The notes: generated by a model from the letters alone, not told the origin. Shown: positions 41,098-51,124, counted from the first letter of the stretch. The stretch is 64,000 nt of DNA from Alphaproteobacteria bacterium (GCA_006226415.1 SBGZ01000085.1:29348-93347); one strand, 5' to 3'. Translations and numbers: made by a program.

Positions 41098-42743
41098 CCC
41101 AAATCACCGTCTTTCCCGCCAAGAAGATCATCACCATGAACCCGGCGCAGCCAGAGGCAACAGCGGTGGCGGTGCGAGACGGGCGCATACTGGAAGTCGG
41201 CACCCTTGAAAGCTTAAGGCCCTGGCTGGAGGCTTTCCCGCACAAAATTGATGACCGGTTTAAAGATAAATTCCTGATGCCGGGCTTTATCGACCCGCAT
41301 CTGCACCCCTCCATGGCCGCGGTGCTTTTGCCCATGCGTTTTGTCACCGCTATGGAATGGCGCCTGCCCTGGGAGATCGTCGCGCCGGTGACAACGCCGG
41401 AGGCTTTCCTTAAACGCGTCCGAGACATCGACGCGGAGATGGAAAGCCCTGAGGCGCCGCTCTTCATTTGGGGCTACCACCAACTCTGGCATGGGAAAAT
41501 GCGCCGCGCGGCCTTGGACGACATCTCAAAGACCCGGCCCATCGTCATCTGGCATCGCTCCTTCCATGAGCTCTACATGAACAGCGCCTGCCTTAAATGG
41601 GCCGGGATTGATGAGGCCAGCGCAGGCGGCCATCACCAGGTAGACATTGAGAACGGTCATTTCTTTGAAAACGGCCTCCGCCTCGCCATGGCCAAGCTCA
41701 ATTCTTACCTCCTAAGCCCGGCTCACTACCACGAGGGCTTGAAGCGCCTCGCCCGGGTTGCACATTTTGGCGGGCATACCACCCTCGGCGACATGGCCGT
41801 GGGCATCTTTAACTTCGAGATGGAATGGCAAACCACCAAGACCTTCCTCGACACCGACGAGACCCCCTTCCGGGTTCAAATGATCCCCGCCAGCAATATT
41901 CTCTTTGGCGAAAAGGGCTCCAACGAAGCCGCCCTGGACTTCATCAAGACCTTGCCGGAGCGCAACACCAATCGCTTGCGCTTTTACGATCACGTCAAGC
42001 TTTTCACCGATGGCGCCTTTTTCTCGCAGCTCATGCAGCTCAAAGCGCCAGGCTATATCGACGGCCACCACGGCGAATGGCTCATGCCGCCGGAGCATTT
42101 CGAAGCCGCCGCGCGCACTTACTGGAACGCCGGTTACAAAATTCATGTTCACTGCACCGGCGATCTTGGCGTCGATCTGGCGCTCGACACTTTGGCCAAG
42201 CTGCAGGAGGAAAAGCCGCGCTTTGGCCACCGCTTCACCATTGAGCACTTCGGCCTGTCAACACCGGAGCAGGTGCGCCGCATGAAGGAGCTGGGGGCGC
42301 TTGCCTCTGTCAACATCTATTACTTCCATGAGCTTTCCGGCACCTATGCCCGCGAGGGGCTTGGATTTGAACGGGCGAGCCAAATGGCGCGTGTTGGCTC
42401 TCTCCTGCGCGAAGGCGTGCCCTTTGCCTTCCATTCCGATTTCACCATGGCCCCGGCCCTGCCCTTAAACAGCGCATCCGTCGCTGCAACCCGCATCAAT
42501 GCGGAGGGCACGCTCATGGGCGAAGACGAGCGCGTGCCGGTTCATGATGCTTTAAAAGCGATCACCTCAGAAGCGGCCTGGATCTTAGGCCTCGAAGATG
42601 AGATCGGCTCCATACGCGCGGGTAAAAAGGCCGACTTTACCGTGCTGGAAGAAGACCCCTATCAGGTCGCGCCGGAATCTTTGAATGACATTCCCATCTG
42701 GGGCACCATCTTTGAAGGCACCCCCCACGAGATCGTCCGATGA
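41094..42743 (+). CDS. Amidohydrolase (YtcJ-like, amidohydrolase family 3)
   Basis: MPGFIDPHLHPSMAAVL; FYDHVKLFTDGAFFSQLMQL; HCTGDLGVDLALDTLA; SIRAGKKADFTVLEEDPY. Confidence 0.9.
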   Translation: MTQITVFPAKKIITMNPAQPEATAVAVRDGRILEVGTLESLRPWLEAFPHKIDDRFKDKFLMPGFIDPHLHPSMAAVLLPMRFVTAMEWRLPWEIVAPVTTPEAFLKRVRDIDAEMESPEAPLFIWGYHQLWHGKMRRAALDDISKTRPIVIWHRSFHELYMNSACLKWAGIDEASAGGHHQVDIENGHFFENGLRLAMAKLNSYLLSPAHYHEGLKRLARVAHFGGHTTLGDMAVGIFNFEMEWQTTKTFLDTDETPFRVQMIPASNILFGEKGSNEAALDFIKTLPERNTNRLRFYDHVKLFTDGAFFSQLMQLKAPGYIDGHHGEWLMPPEHFEAAARTYWNAGYKIHVHCTGDLGVDLALDTLAKLQEEKPRFGHRFTIEHFGLSTPEQVRRMKELGALASVNIYYFHELSGTYAREGLGFERASQMARVGSLLREGVPFAFHSDFTMAPALPLNSASVAATRINAEGTLMGEDERVPVHDALKAITSEAAWILGLEDEIGSIRAGKKADFTVLEEDPYQVAPESLNDIPIWGTIFEGTPHEIVR

Positions 42744-43627
42744 CCACTCCGCCGCCCATCCCCACCGCCATCCCCGTCACTATCATTGGCGGTTATCTCG
42801 GCGCCGGCAAAACCACGCTGATCAATGAGCTGTTAAGCACCCATGACGGGCCGCCGCTCACCGTGCTCGTCAATGATTTTGGCGCCATCAATATCGATAA
42901 GGATTTGATCGCCGCCCACGCCGGCGACACCCTTGAGCTCACCAACGGCTGCGTCTGTTGTTCCATCACCGACAGTCTGACCGACACCCTGCTGCGCCTG
43001 ACCGAGCGCGAGGAAAAACCCCATCACATTGTGATTGAAGCAAGCGGCGCCGCGCATCCGGCCAAGATCGCTCTTACCGCCAGCAATTGGGGCGGCCTCG
43101 GCACGGCGCAAAGCCTTGTGCTGGTGGATGCCCTCACCCTAACGCAAAAAGAACGCGACAAATATGTGGGCGCCCTTATTCAGGACCAGATCCGCGAGGC
43201 GGATGTCCTCCTTCTGACCAAGCAGGATCTGGCACCCGAAGAAACAAAGGCCGCCGCACGCACGCGTCTTAATGCATTGAACGCGGCAGCCCTTCTCTTG
43301 GCGTCCTCCAACGAGGCGCGCATTATTTCAGGCGCGATGCCCACCGCCGCACCGCGCCAGCTCGAAGACAGCAAGGAACCACAGCTCTGGAGTTTTACGC
43401 TTCAAGGGGGCCCGCACGAGCGCAAAGCCTTTGACGCGCGCCTCAAAGACATCGCGCCCCATTGCGAGCGCATCAAAGGCACTGTCGCCTATACGGACGG
43501 CTCGGCCGAAGAACTTCAATGGGCGGGCGAGCGCTGGGCCCGCCAAGCCACACGAGCCTCTACCACGCGGCTGGTCTTCATCGGCGCTGAACGGATCGAT
43601 CTGGAGGCCTGGCGCGGCCGGTTTTGA
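42740..43627 (+). CDS. CobW/YjiA-like G3E GTPase
   Basis: TIIGGYLGAGKTTLINELL; ELTNGCVCCSITDSL (CxCC); LLTKQDLA; 4-nt overlap with amidohydrolase. Confidence 0.93.
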   Translation: MTTPPPIPTAIPVTIIGGYLGAGKTTLINELLSTHDGPPLTVLVNDFGAINIDKDLIAAHAGDTLELTNGCVCCSITDSLTDTLLRLTEREEKPHHIVIEASGAAHPAKIALTASNWGGLGTAQSLVLVDALTLTQKERDKYVGALIQDQIREADVLLLTKQDLAPEETKAAARTRLNALNAAALLLASSNEARIISGAMPTAAPRQLEDSKEPQLWSFTLQGGPHERKAFDARLKDIAPHCERIKGTVAYTDGSAEELQWAGERWARQATRASTTRLVFIGAERIDLEAWRGRF

Positions 43628-43695
43628 AGGACCGACGCCCCTACCCTCGGCGCGCCGGGACTGCTATAAAGGCAAAGACGCAGAGGGAGGACAAG

Positions 43696-44976
43696 ATGGC
43701 CAATCGTGATATTCCGCAAAATTTTGACGAATACAGACCGCGCTCGACACCGGAGGCCGATCCCTGGTCTCTTGACCTTGAAGACATCGACATGGCCTAT
43801 GGACGGCTTTTCAAGGAAGGCGCCCATCATGAATATTTCAAGCGGCTGCGCCAGGAAGACCCCGTTCATTATTACGCCCGCAATCCCTTTGTAGGGCCCT
43901 ACTGGTCGGTCACCCGCTACAAGGATGTGATGGCCGTCGACACCAATCACAAGGTTTTCTCGTCCGAGCCCTCGATCGCTTTGATCGACAATCTTCTTCC
44001 CGGCGAAGTGGTCTCCTCTTTTATTGCCAGCGACCCGCCCAAGCATGACGTGGAGCGCAAAGCCGTCAATGGCGCGGTCTCTCCCTTCCGCCTGACCCAG
44101 CTGGACGATCTCATTCGCACCCGCACGGTAGAGGTCCTCGACGGCCTGCCTGTCGGCGTGCCGATCAACTGGGTGGAACATGTCTCCATTGAGCTCACCA
44201 CCCGCATGTTGGCAACACTTTTTGATTTCCCCTTCGAGCTGCGCCGCAAACTCACCTGGTGGTCAGATGTCTCTACCTCTGCTCCCAGCCAGATGGGCCT
44301 CACCAAGGACGAGCGCGTCCACCATCTCCTCGAATGTCTGGGCACCTTTACTGAGATGTTTAAGGCGCGGCAGTTTGAAGGCAATGAAAGCCAGGATTTT
44401 ATTTCTCTCCTCGCCAACAACCCTCAAACAAAGGACATGGAAGGGCTCGATCTCCTCGGCAATGTGCTCCTGCTCATCGTCGGCGGCAACGACACCACCC
44501 GCAACTCCATGTCCGGCGGGGTCTGGTTCATGCACAAAAATCCGGGTGAGCTTGCCAAGCTCAAAGCCAATCCGGGTCTCATCCCGAGCGCGGTTTCGGA
44601 AATTATCCGCTACCAAACACCGCTCTCTTACATGCGCCGCACCGCCACCGAAGACATTATGTTTGAAGGCAAGCACATCAAGAAGGGCGACAAGGTGGTC
44701 ATGTGGTACGCCTCGGCCAATCGCGACGAATCCGAGATCGACCGCCCGGACGAGTTTCTCATCGACCGCGACAAGCCGCGTCACCACGCCGCCTTTGGCT
44801 ATGGCATCCACCGCTGCCTCGGCAACCGCGTCGCGGAAGCGCAGCTGCGCATTCTCTGGGAGGAAATCCTCAAGCGGTTTGACCGCATCGAAGTGCTCGG
44901 CAAGCCCGACTACCTCGACCACTCCTTCGTCCACGGCATCAAAACCCTGAACGTGCAATTGCATCCGAAGGGGTGA
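43696..44976 (+). CDS. Cytochrome P450, CYP153-like (alkane/fatty acid hydroxylase family)
   Basis: LIVGGNDTTRNSMSGGVWFM I-helix; ExxR SEIIRY; FGYGIHRCLGNRVAEAQLRILWEEILKRFDRIEVLGKP heme region; both characteristic of CYP153. Confidence 0.88.
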   Translation: MANRDIPQNFDEYRPRSTPEADPWSLDLEDIDMAYGRLFKEGAHHEYFKRLRQEDPVHYYARNPFVGPYWSVTRYKDVMAVDTNHKVFSSEPSIALIDNLLPGEVVSSFIASDPPKHDVERKAVNGAVSPFRLTQLDDLIRTRTVEVLDGLPVGVPINWVEHVSIELTTRMLATLFDFPFELRRKLTWWSDVSTSAPSQMGLTKDERVHHLLECLGTFTEMFKARQFEGNESQDFISLLANNPQTKDMEGLDLLGNVLLLIVGGNDTTRNSMSGGVWFMHKNPGELAKLKANPGLIPSAVSEIIRYQTPLSYMRRTATEDIMFEGKHIKKGDKVVMWYASANRDESEIDRPDEFLIDRDKPRHHAAFGYGIHRCLGNRVAEAQLRILWEEILKRFDRIEVLGKPDYLDHSFVHGIKTLNVQLHPKG

Positions 44977-45069
44977 ACTTCTGCAGCAAAACTACAAAAT
45001 TGATTGCTCATCAATTGACAGATCAAACATGGCTGCCTAGGTTTTCGCTCCCACGACCCGAGGCCATCC

Positions 45070-45876
45070 ATGCAGGAACTTATACCGCATAGCAGTCAGT
45101 GGTATGACCGGCTGAGCAAACAGCAAGAAGGGTATTACTATCCCTGGCAATCCACTGTCGCAGAAGGCAATGGAGAGGATGCCTATTTGCAGCTCGTTGG
45201 TAAGCACCTCTCAAGAAACACCAAAGTGTTGGACGTCGGTTGCGGCCATGGCGAGGTCGCCCTCGACCTAGCACCTCACTGCCAAACCATTACGGGATAT
45301 GATCAGGTCAAATCCTACATTGAAATTGCTGAGCGCAAACGCAAGGAAAGGGGTCTTTCAAATTCTCGTTTCATTTGTCATGACTCTCACAAAACGGCAA
45401 ACGGCGGCAAAGTCCTTATCCCCTTGGCCGACAATTCTGTTGACCTGATAATATCAAGACGCGGACCCACCCATTGGATTGAGGACGCACATCGCGTTTG
45501 CAAAGATGACGCTTGCCTGATCCAACTCAACCCATTGGCACGAAAAGAAGAACCTATTTGGAACAAACAACTGCCTGAAGCCCTCAAAATGCCTTCACCG
45601 GTTCGTGCTGAAGCAGAGTCAATTGTCAGTAAAATTGAAGATCGATTGGCCGCTGCAAACCTGCGCATCCACAGCGCCTGGACATTCGATGTAGCAGAAT
45701 GGCTGCATGCCCCCATTGACCTTTACAAACTTCTGACCTTTGGAAGTGACCCGGCGGTTTGCGCTTCCTGGTCGGACGTTGAGGGAGCCCTGATCCGCAT
45801 ATTCGAAAATTATGCCAGTGAAAAAGGACTGGAAGACCGCAACCGGCGGTTTTTGTGGCAAGCAAGGATAACGTGA
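45070..45876 (+). CDS. Class I SAM-dependent methyltransferase
   Basis: TKVLDVGCGHGEVALDLAPHCQTITGYDQ. Confidence 0.88.
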   Translation: MQELIPHSSQWYDRLSKQQEGYYYPWQSTVAEGNGEDAYLQLVGKHLSRNTKVLDVGCGHGEVALDLAPHCQTITGYDQVKSYIEIAERKRKERGLSNSRFICHDSHKTANGGKVLIPLADNSVDLIISRRGPTHWIEDAHRVCKDDACLIQLNPLARKEEPIWNKQLPEALKMPSPVRAEAESIVSKIEDRLAAANLRIHSAWTFDVAEWLHAPIDLYKLLTFGSDPAVCASWSDVEGALIRIFENYASEKGLEDRNRRFLWQARIT

Positions 45877-45880
45877 AACC

Positions 45881-46759
45881 CTAAGACTGACCCACTTTCG
45901 CCGTCAACTCTTTGAAAACCTCATCAAGGTTGTGCTGAACTTCCGCGATAGTGGGGTCAATGTCGAGCGCCGCCTCATAGGCCGTGATCGCGCCCATGAG
46001 ATCTCCTTGCGCATAGGCCACATTGCCTTCACCAAAAGACCACATCCAGCTGTCCGGCCATCTTTGCCGGCCCGCCTGGTAAACCTTGATCGCCGCTTCG
46101 TAATTGCCAAGGCCTTCAAGAGCCGCGGCCCCGCGCAACACCTCGTCGCGATCCGCGCTCGCCGGTAACGCCCCGGGGCCAACCACAACCATCCCCCAGT
46201 GGTCACCACGCGCCCAAGTGCGCTGGAAGGCCGCCATGTCGACCTTTTCCATCTTGTCTTTGCCCGTGTGCAAAAGCACATAGGCATCCACAAGATCAAA
46301 GCCAACCACCACCGAATAGTGCCAGACCGGCACGGCATCGAGGCCGAGGTTTTGGAACACAATCACCGGATTGCCTGCGCCAACCTCGCGAAAGAGATCA
46401 GCGGGCTCACTCAGCGTTACCGCGAGTTGGCCGTGCCGCCGCGCGCTGCCAATAAGGTCCGCGCGATAGGCCCCGTCAGCGCCAGGACTGAAAACCTGAG
46501 CCGCCACCTCCTCCTGGGAGACCCCGGGACCCACCCAGGCAAGGGCCATCGCCAGAGACGCCGGCCCGCAATAATCGTCCTTTTGCTCAATGAGCGGCAC
46601 CCCCGCCAGAAAGACATGCGACGGCGTGCCTTGAGGCGCCGCTGTCCTTACCGAAGGCCCGGGCATGGGCGCGGAGGTGGCACAAGCAGATAGAGCCAGC
46701 GACATCACGAGGACGTACACCCGGCTCCTTGAACTATTTGAAAAACTTAACTGACGCAT
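45881..46759 (-). CDS. PA2778-like C39-type cysteine peptidase lipoprotein with TPR-like C-terminus
   Basis: Lipobox LALSACATS; PLIEQKDDYCGPASLAMALAWVG; VWHYSVVVGFD; C-terminal tetratricopeptide-like repeats. Confidence 0.85.
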   Translation of the reverse strand: MRQLSFSNSSRSRVYVLVMSLALSACATSAPMPGPSVRTAAPQGTPSHVFLAGVPLIEQKDDYCGPASLAMALAWVGPGVSQEEVAAQVFSPGADGAYRADLIGSARRHGQLAVTLSEPADLFREVGAGNPVIVFQNLGLDAVPVWHYSVVVGFDLVDAYVLLHTGKDKMEKVDMAAFQRTWARGDHWGMVVVGPGALPASADRDEVLRGAAALEGLGNYEAAIKVYQAGRQRWPDSWMWSFGEGNVAYAQGDLMGAITAYEAALDIDPTIAEVQHNLDEVFKELTAKVGQS

Positions 46760-47157
46760 CGCGTAAAACTAAACACCTTGGTCATACAAAGCAAATCTGT
46801 TGCCAAAAGAATGAGGAAGACCGTCAAGAGCGCGCCGACAACCGAACTGCCCCCTGCCGCATCCTTTTCATATTGCGCAAGTATGGAAGACAGCTCCTCA
46901 TCTGACAAGGCCGCCAGCCGGGCATCGGCTTCCGCCGGATCAACCCCCAGCGACAAGATCAGATCGCGAACCTCCTGCCGCTCCATCTCACTCATCAGAT
47001 AGGCGCGGTCCAGGGTGCCGGCGTATTTCTGGATGACATCGGATGTGGCGACCATCTCGGCCTGGGCCGCGGTTGCCATGCCGCTCGTCACCATGAGCTG
47101 GCCAGCAAGACAAAGAGCGATTGCTTTTTTGAAATTACGCAAAGCCGCCATTTTCAA
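46747..47157 (-). CDS. PA2779-like small membrane protein
   Basis: 136 aa: YLMSEMERQEVRDLILSLGVDPAEADARLAALSDEELSSILAQ...GALLTVFLILLATDLL; overlaps PA2778-like start by 13 nt. Confidence 0.82.
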   Translation of the reverse strand: MKMAALRNFKKAIALCLAGQLMVTSGMATAAQAEMVATSDVIQKYAGTLDRAYLMSEMERQEVRDLILSLGVDPAEADARLAALSDEELSSILAQYEKDAAGGSSVVGALLTVFLILLATDLLCMTKVFSFTRCVS

Positions 47158-47401
47158 ATGTCCCTTATTTTCAAACAGGTCCCATGTCAGCGCTAAACCT
47201 TGATCGCGCCAACGCCGCCGCCACCATGCCGTGATCAGTTTAAAACTCTGTTGCGCGCACCATCGGAAATTTTAGATAATCTTGAAACGATGGCCCCTAA
47301 GAGCAGAACCGATTTCTGGCTGTCTCGGACTTATTTTCATGATCTAATGGAAATTCAGGCAAACATAATGCGCTCGGAGGCGCCAAGGAAAGAAAGGCTC
47401 T

Positions 47402-48436
47402 ATGCATTACGGCCAAACTGTTATTTTGGGTCTCCTGTTATTGCTGCAGGGATGTCTGCATGTCCCTGGCACCTCTTCCCTTTCTAACACGACCTACACC
47501 GGCCCGGTGATCGACATGCACTTGCACGCCTTGGGCGCCGAGGACCAAGGGCCGCCGCCTCTGGCCCTTTGCGCCGGGATGACCGCCGGAACGGCCCATG
47601 ATCCCCACCAGCCCTGGGGACAAGCCTTCCTGGCACAGATGAAAGCGCCAAATTGCGCCCATCCGATCTGGTCAGCCATGACGGATACGGAGCTGCGGGA
47701 TCTTTCTCTTGCCGAGCTGGAACGCTTCAACGTCACGGCTGTTTTAAGCGGCACGCCCGCGCGCGTCGCGGATTGGAAGGAGCAGGCGCCGGGTCGCATT
47801 ATCCCGGGTCTTGGGCTCAACATCGCCCGCGACCCCTTCACCCCTGAAGACATTGCCCAGGCCTTTAAGGACGGAAACTTGAAGGTGCTGGCCGAAGTCA
47901 CCAACCAATATTCGGGCATTGCCCCCGATGACCCGCGCTTTGATGCCTTTTGGCAAGTGGCGGCAGATCTGGATATCCCTGTTGGCATCCACATCGGTGT
48001 CGGCCCGCCCGGCGCCGCCCAACTCTTTTCAGGCTATAAGGCAGGCCTCCACAGCCCCTTGCCGCTGGAAAATATTTTAAAAAGACATCCGACGCTTCGT
48101 GTCTACATCATGCATGCGGCCTGGCCCATGCGCGGGGAACTCAAGGCCATGCTCTACGCACACCCACATCTTTATGTCGATACCGGCATATTGCAAATGG
48201 CCCTCACCCGCGAAGAATATTACGATTTCCTCGAAGATCTGGTGCGGTCCGGATATGGCGACCGGATCATGTTTGGCTCTGATCAGATGGTCTGGCCGGG
48301 CCTCATTGAAGAAGGCATAAACGCCATCAACCAAGCCCCCTTCCTGACCTTGCAGCAAAGGCAGGACATTCTCTACGGCAACGCCGCCCGGTTTCTGCGG
48401 CTTTCCAATGAAACCAATCATAAGCCGCAAAAGTAG
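47402..48436 (+). CDS. Amidohydrolase family protein (PF04909-like), exported
   Basis: Lipoprotein-like N-terminus; VIDMHLHALG; PVGIHIGVGPPG; MFGSDQMVWPGLIEEGI. Confidence 0.88.
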   Translation: MHYGQTVILGLLLLLQGCLHVPGTSSLSNTTYTGPVIDMHLHALGAEDQGPPPLALCAGMTAGTAHDPHQPWGQAFLAQMKAPNCAHPIWSAMTDTELRDLSLAELERFNVTAVLSGTPARVADWKEQAPGRIIPGLGLNIARDPFTPEDIAQAFKDGNLKVLAEVTNQYSGIAPDDPRFDAFWQVAADLDIPVGIHIGVGPPGAAQLFSGYKAGLHSPLPLENILKRHPTLRVYIMHAAWPMRGELKAMLYAHPHLYVDTGILQMALTREEYYDFLEDLVRSGYGDRIMFGSDQMVWPGLIEEGINAINQAPFLTLQQRQDILYGNAARFLRLSNETNHKPQK

Positions 48437-48475
48437 TGACAGCGAGAGGCCCGGGGCGCTTAAGGGAGAAGTTAT

Positions 48476-50011
48476 ATGACCAGATTCCATGACCGCGCAG
48501 AAATTGGTCAAGCGTTTCAAGCCATGTTGCTCCTCATTTTGGGCGTGGCGACTTTTGTCGCCTTGGCGGCTTGCGACCCAACCCCCAATCCCGCGTCCGA
48601 GGAAACACGACATTTTGATATCGTAATCCAAAATGGGCGCGTGATAGACCCAGAGAGCGGATTGGACGGCTTGCGAAACATTGGCATTGTCGAAGGCAAA
48701 ATCCTGGCGATCACAGACCAGCCTATGGCAGGACAAACAATAATTGACGCCGATGGCATGATCGTCGCCCCGGGTTTTATCGATCTGCACAGCCACACCC
48801 CAACACCGCTCGGACAATACTACCAGGTCCTTGACGGTGTCACGACCGCTTTGGAGCTTGAAGCGGGCGCATATCCGGTGGAGGCGATCAAATCCTTTAC
48901 AGACAATAAAGCTGTGATCAATTACGGCGCCTCCGTAAGCCATCTGGCAATTCGCCTGCTGGTAAAACAAAATATAGTCAAGCCACACCTGCTGAGTAAC
49001 ATCGATTTTGCGGCCGCTCTGCCATCAGCCACCCAGCCAGCGACACCACAAGAAATCGATGAAATGCGTATGCACATTGAACGCGGCCTCAGTGAAGGCG
49101 GCCTGGGTATTGGGCTCTTATTGGACTACATAAGTGAGGCCGTCAGTGAGGATGAGCTGGAAATGATCTTTTCAGCAGCTGCCGCCCACGAAGCCCCCGT
49201 CTTTGTCCACATTCGTCGCGGCCTGCCAGGCGACACCACCGGGCTCCTTGAAATTGTCGAGGCGGCACGCAAATACGGCACCCCTGTCCACATTTGCCAC
49301 CTCAATGCCAGCGCCATGGGCGGGACAAGTCAGTTTCTCTCGATCATAAACAAGGCACGCGCGAGCGGCGTCGACATAACGACCGAAGCCTATCCCTGGA
49401 ACGCGGGCTCAACATCCATTTCCGCGGCGGTATTCGACAAGGACTGGCAAGCCATATTTGACATCGACTATGGTGATATAGAATGGCCCGAAACCGGAGA
49501 GCGTTTTACCGAACAGACCTGGAATGAATACAGGGAAAAGTTTCCAAACGGCACTGTCATCCACCATTATGGCCGCGAGGCGTGGACCGGTCTGGCGATG
49601 ACGGCAAAAGACGTGATCATTGCCAGCGATGCCATGCCATTGGTCAACCCCAACCAACGCGTACATCCTCGGGGCATCGGAACCTTTTCAAAAGCATTGG
49701 GGAAATACTTCACGAGCGACCCGGCTTTGGTCGAAGGATTGCGGAAAATGACGCTTTTACCAGCATTGCGGCTGCAGTCGATTGCACCGCGATTTGAACG
49801 CAAAGGTCGCATACAGATTGGAATGGATGCCGACATAACTATCTTTGACCCGAGTGCGATCGGTGCGGTCGCGACTTATCGCAGCCCGCTACAGGCTTCC
49901 AAAGGGATTACCTATGTACTGGTAGGTGGCAAGCTAGTGGTGAACCAGGGACAGGTGATCGAAGACGTTTACCCTGGGGAAATGATCCTAGGGGCCACGG
50001 GACCGCATTAA
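48476..50011 (+). CDS. Amidohydrolase (D-aminoacylase/dihydroorotase-like) lipoprotein
   Basis: ALAACDPTP lipobox; IVAPGFIDLHSHTPTPLGQY; VFVHIRRG; ASDAMPLVN; GMDADITIFDP. Confidence 0.88.
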   Translation: MTRFHDRAEIGQAFQAMLLLILGVATFVALAACDPTPNPASEETRHFDIVIQNGRVIDPESGLDGLRNIGIVEGKILAITDQPMAGQTIIDADGMIVAPGFIDLHSHTPTPLGQYYQVLDGVTTALELEAGAYPVEAIKSFTDNKAVINYGASVSHLAIRLLVKQNIVKPHLLSNIDFAAALPSATQPATPQEIDEMRMHIERGLSEGGLGIGLLLDYISEAVSEDELEMIFSAAAAHEAPVFVHIRRGLPGDTTGLLEIVEAARKYGTPVHICHLNASAMGGTSQFLSIINKARASGVDITTEAYPWNAGSTSISAAVFDKDWQAIFDIDYGDIEWPETGERFTEQTWNEYREKFPNGTVIHHYGREAWTGLAMTAKDVIIASDAMPLVNPNQRVHPRGIGTFSKALGKYFTSDPALVEGLRKMTLLPALRLQSIAPRFERKGRIQIGMDADITIFDPSAIGAVATYRSPLQASKGITYVLVGGKLVVNQGQVIEDVYPGEMILGATGPH

Positions 50012-50089
50012 GGGTCCGGGTAGCTCAGATTAAAAGCAGGTTTTGCCTGTTGATCTACAAAAGCTTCTCCACTATCCATGAGATCCAGC

Positions 50090-50166
50090 GGCCCCGTAGC
50101 TCAGGTGGATAGAGCACCAGATTCCTAATCTGGGGGCCACAGGTTCGAATCCTGTCGGGGTCGCCA
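50090..50166 (+). tRNA. tRNA-Arg (anticodon CCT)
   Basis: GGCCCCG TA GCTCAGGTGGATAGAGC A CCAGATTCCTAATCTGG GGGCC ACAGGTTCGAATCCTGT CGGGGTC G CCA; full cloverleaf, CCA encoded. Confidence 0.97.
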
Positions 50167-50173
50167 GCTTGTC

Positions 50174-51124
50174 TCAATCTTCAAAACTCACCGGCGGCAA
50201 CACCTTGCGGTTCACATCAAGTTTGAAGAGATCCGGCCGGCCATAGTGCCCTGCCACATCCAGGGACCGCCGGGCGCGCCGCGCCGCCTCGATATCAATA
50301 TCACCATAAAGAATACTTTTGTCGCGGGTGTGCGGCCCGGCAAGAACACCGCCCATCGGCTTGACGATCACGGCATCGCCGTCGTTGATCCATTCATCGT
50401 CGGTAAAGAGCTCATCGCGGCTCGGAAAATCGGCCGGCACGTCTTTGCCTTCCATCGCTGTCGCCGTGCCAATGACCCAGCAACCACCTTCCTTGGCGAT
50501 ATGCCGCATACTGGCAATCCAGCTCTCCCCGGTGTCCCAGGTCGGCGCCACGTAGATATCGATGTCCTGGGCATAAAGCGCAAAGCGCGCCAAAGGCATA
50601 TAATTTTCCCAGCAGATCAGCGCGCCAATGCGCCCGACCGCCGTTTCAACCACATTCAGGCCAGAGCCATCGCCCTGCCCCCACACCATGCGTTCCGGAT
50701 TGGTCGGCATCAATTTGCGATGACGGTTAGCAATCCACCCATCCGCATCAATGATCACCACGCTGTTAAAGAGGGTCGTGCCAGAAAAATCACTGTCGAG
50801 CTCATTGAGCCCCATCACAATCACAACCCCGTGCTTGGCCGCCGCCTCACAAAGAGGTTCAAGATCTCCGGCATCAATATCCACCGCATTGGCCCGCAAC
50901 CGGGCATGAATCTCGCCTGTCAGGCCGCCGTCATTGCCAGGTCTGAGCCGCCAGATCCAGGTCGGATACCCCGGCAGATAGGTCTCCGGAAAAACTAAAA
51001 GCTTTGCCCCCTCACCGGCGGCCTCTTCAACGGAGGCCAGAGCCGCTGCCATGGACGCCTTCAAATCAAGCAGAACCGGCGGGCGCTGGATGACGGCAAC
51101 TTTGACGCTCTGTGAATGTGTCAT
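50174..51124 (-). CDS. Carbon-nitrogen hydrolase / nitrilase
   Basis: VFPETYLPGYPTWIW, HRKLMPTNPERMVWGQGDGSGL, GALICWENYMPLARFALYAQ (nitrilase Cys motif). Confidence 0.94.
   Translation of the reverse strand: MTHSQSVKVAVIQRPPVLLDLKASMAAALASVEEAAGEGAKLLVFPETYLPGYPTWIWRLRPGNDGGLTGEIHARLRANAVDIDAGDLEPLCEAAAKHGVVIVMGLNELDSDFSGTTLFNSVVIIDADGWIANRHRKLMPTNPERMVWGQGDGSGLNVVETAVGRIGALICWENYMPLARFALYAQDIDIYVAPTWDTGESWIASMRHIAKEGGCWVIGTATAMEGKDVPADFPSRDELFTDDEWINDGDAVIVKPMGGVLAGPHTRDKSILYGDIDIEAARRARRSLDVAGHYGRPDLFKLDVNRKVLPPVSFED

Noticed and set aside
48077-48988. 303-aa minus-strand ORF
   Set aside because: Overlaps two plus-strand amidohydrolases with catalytic motifs; no recognisable domain.
50246-50998. 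250-aa plus-strand ORF
   Set aside because: Antisense to the nitrilase gene with intact catalytic motifs.
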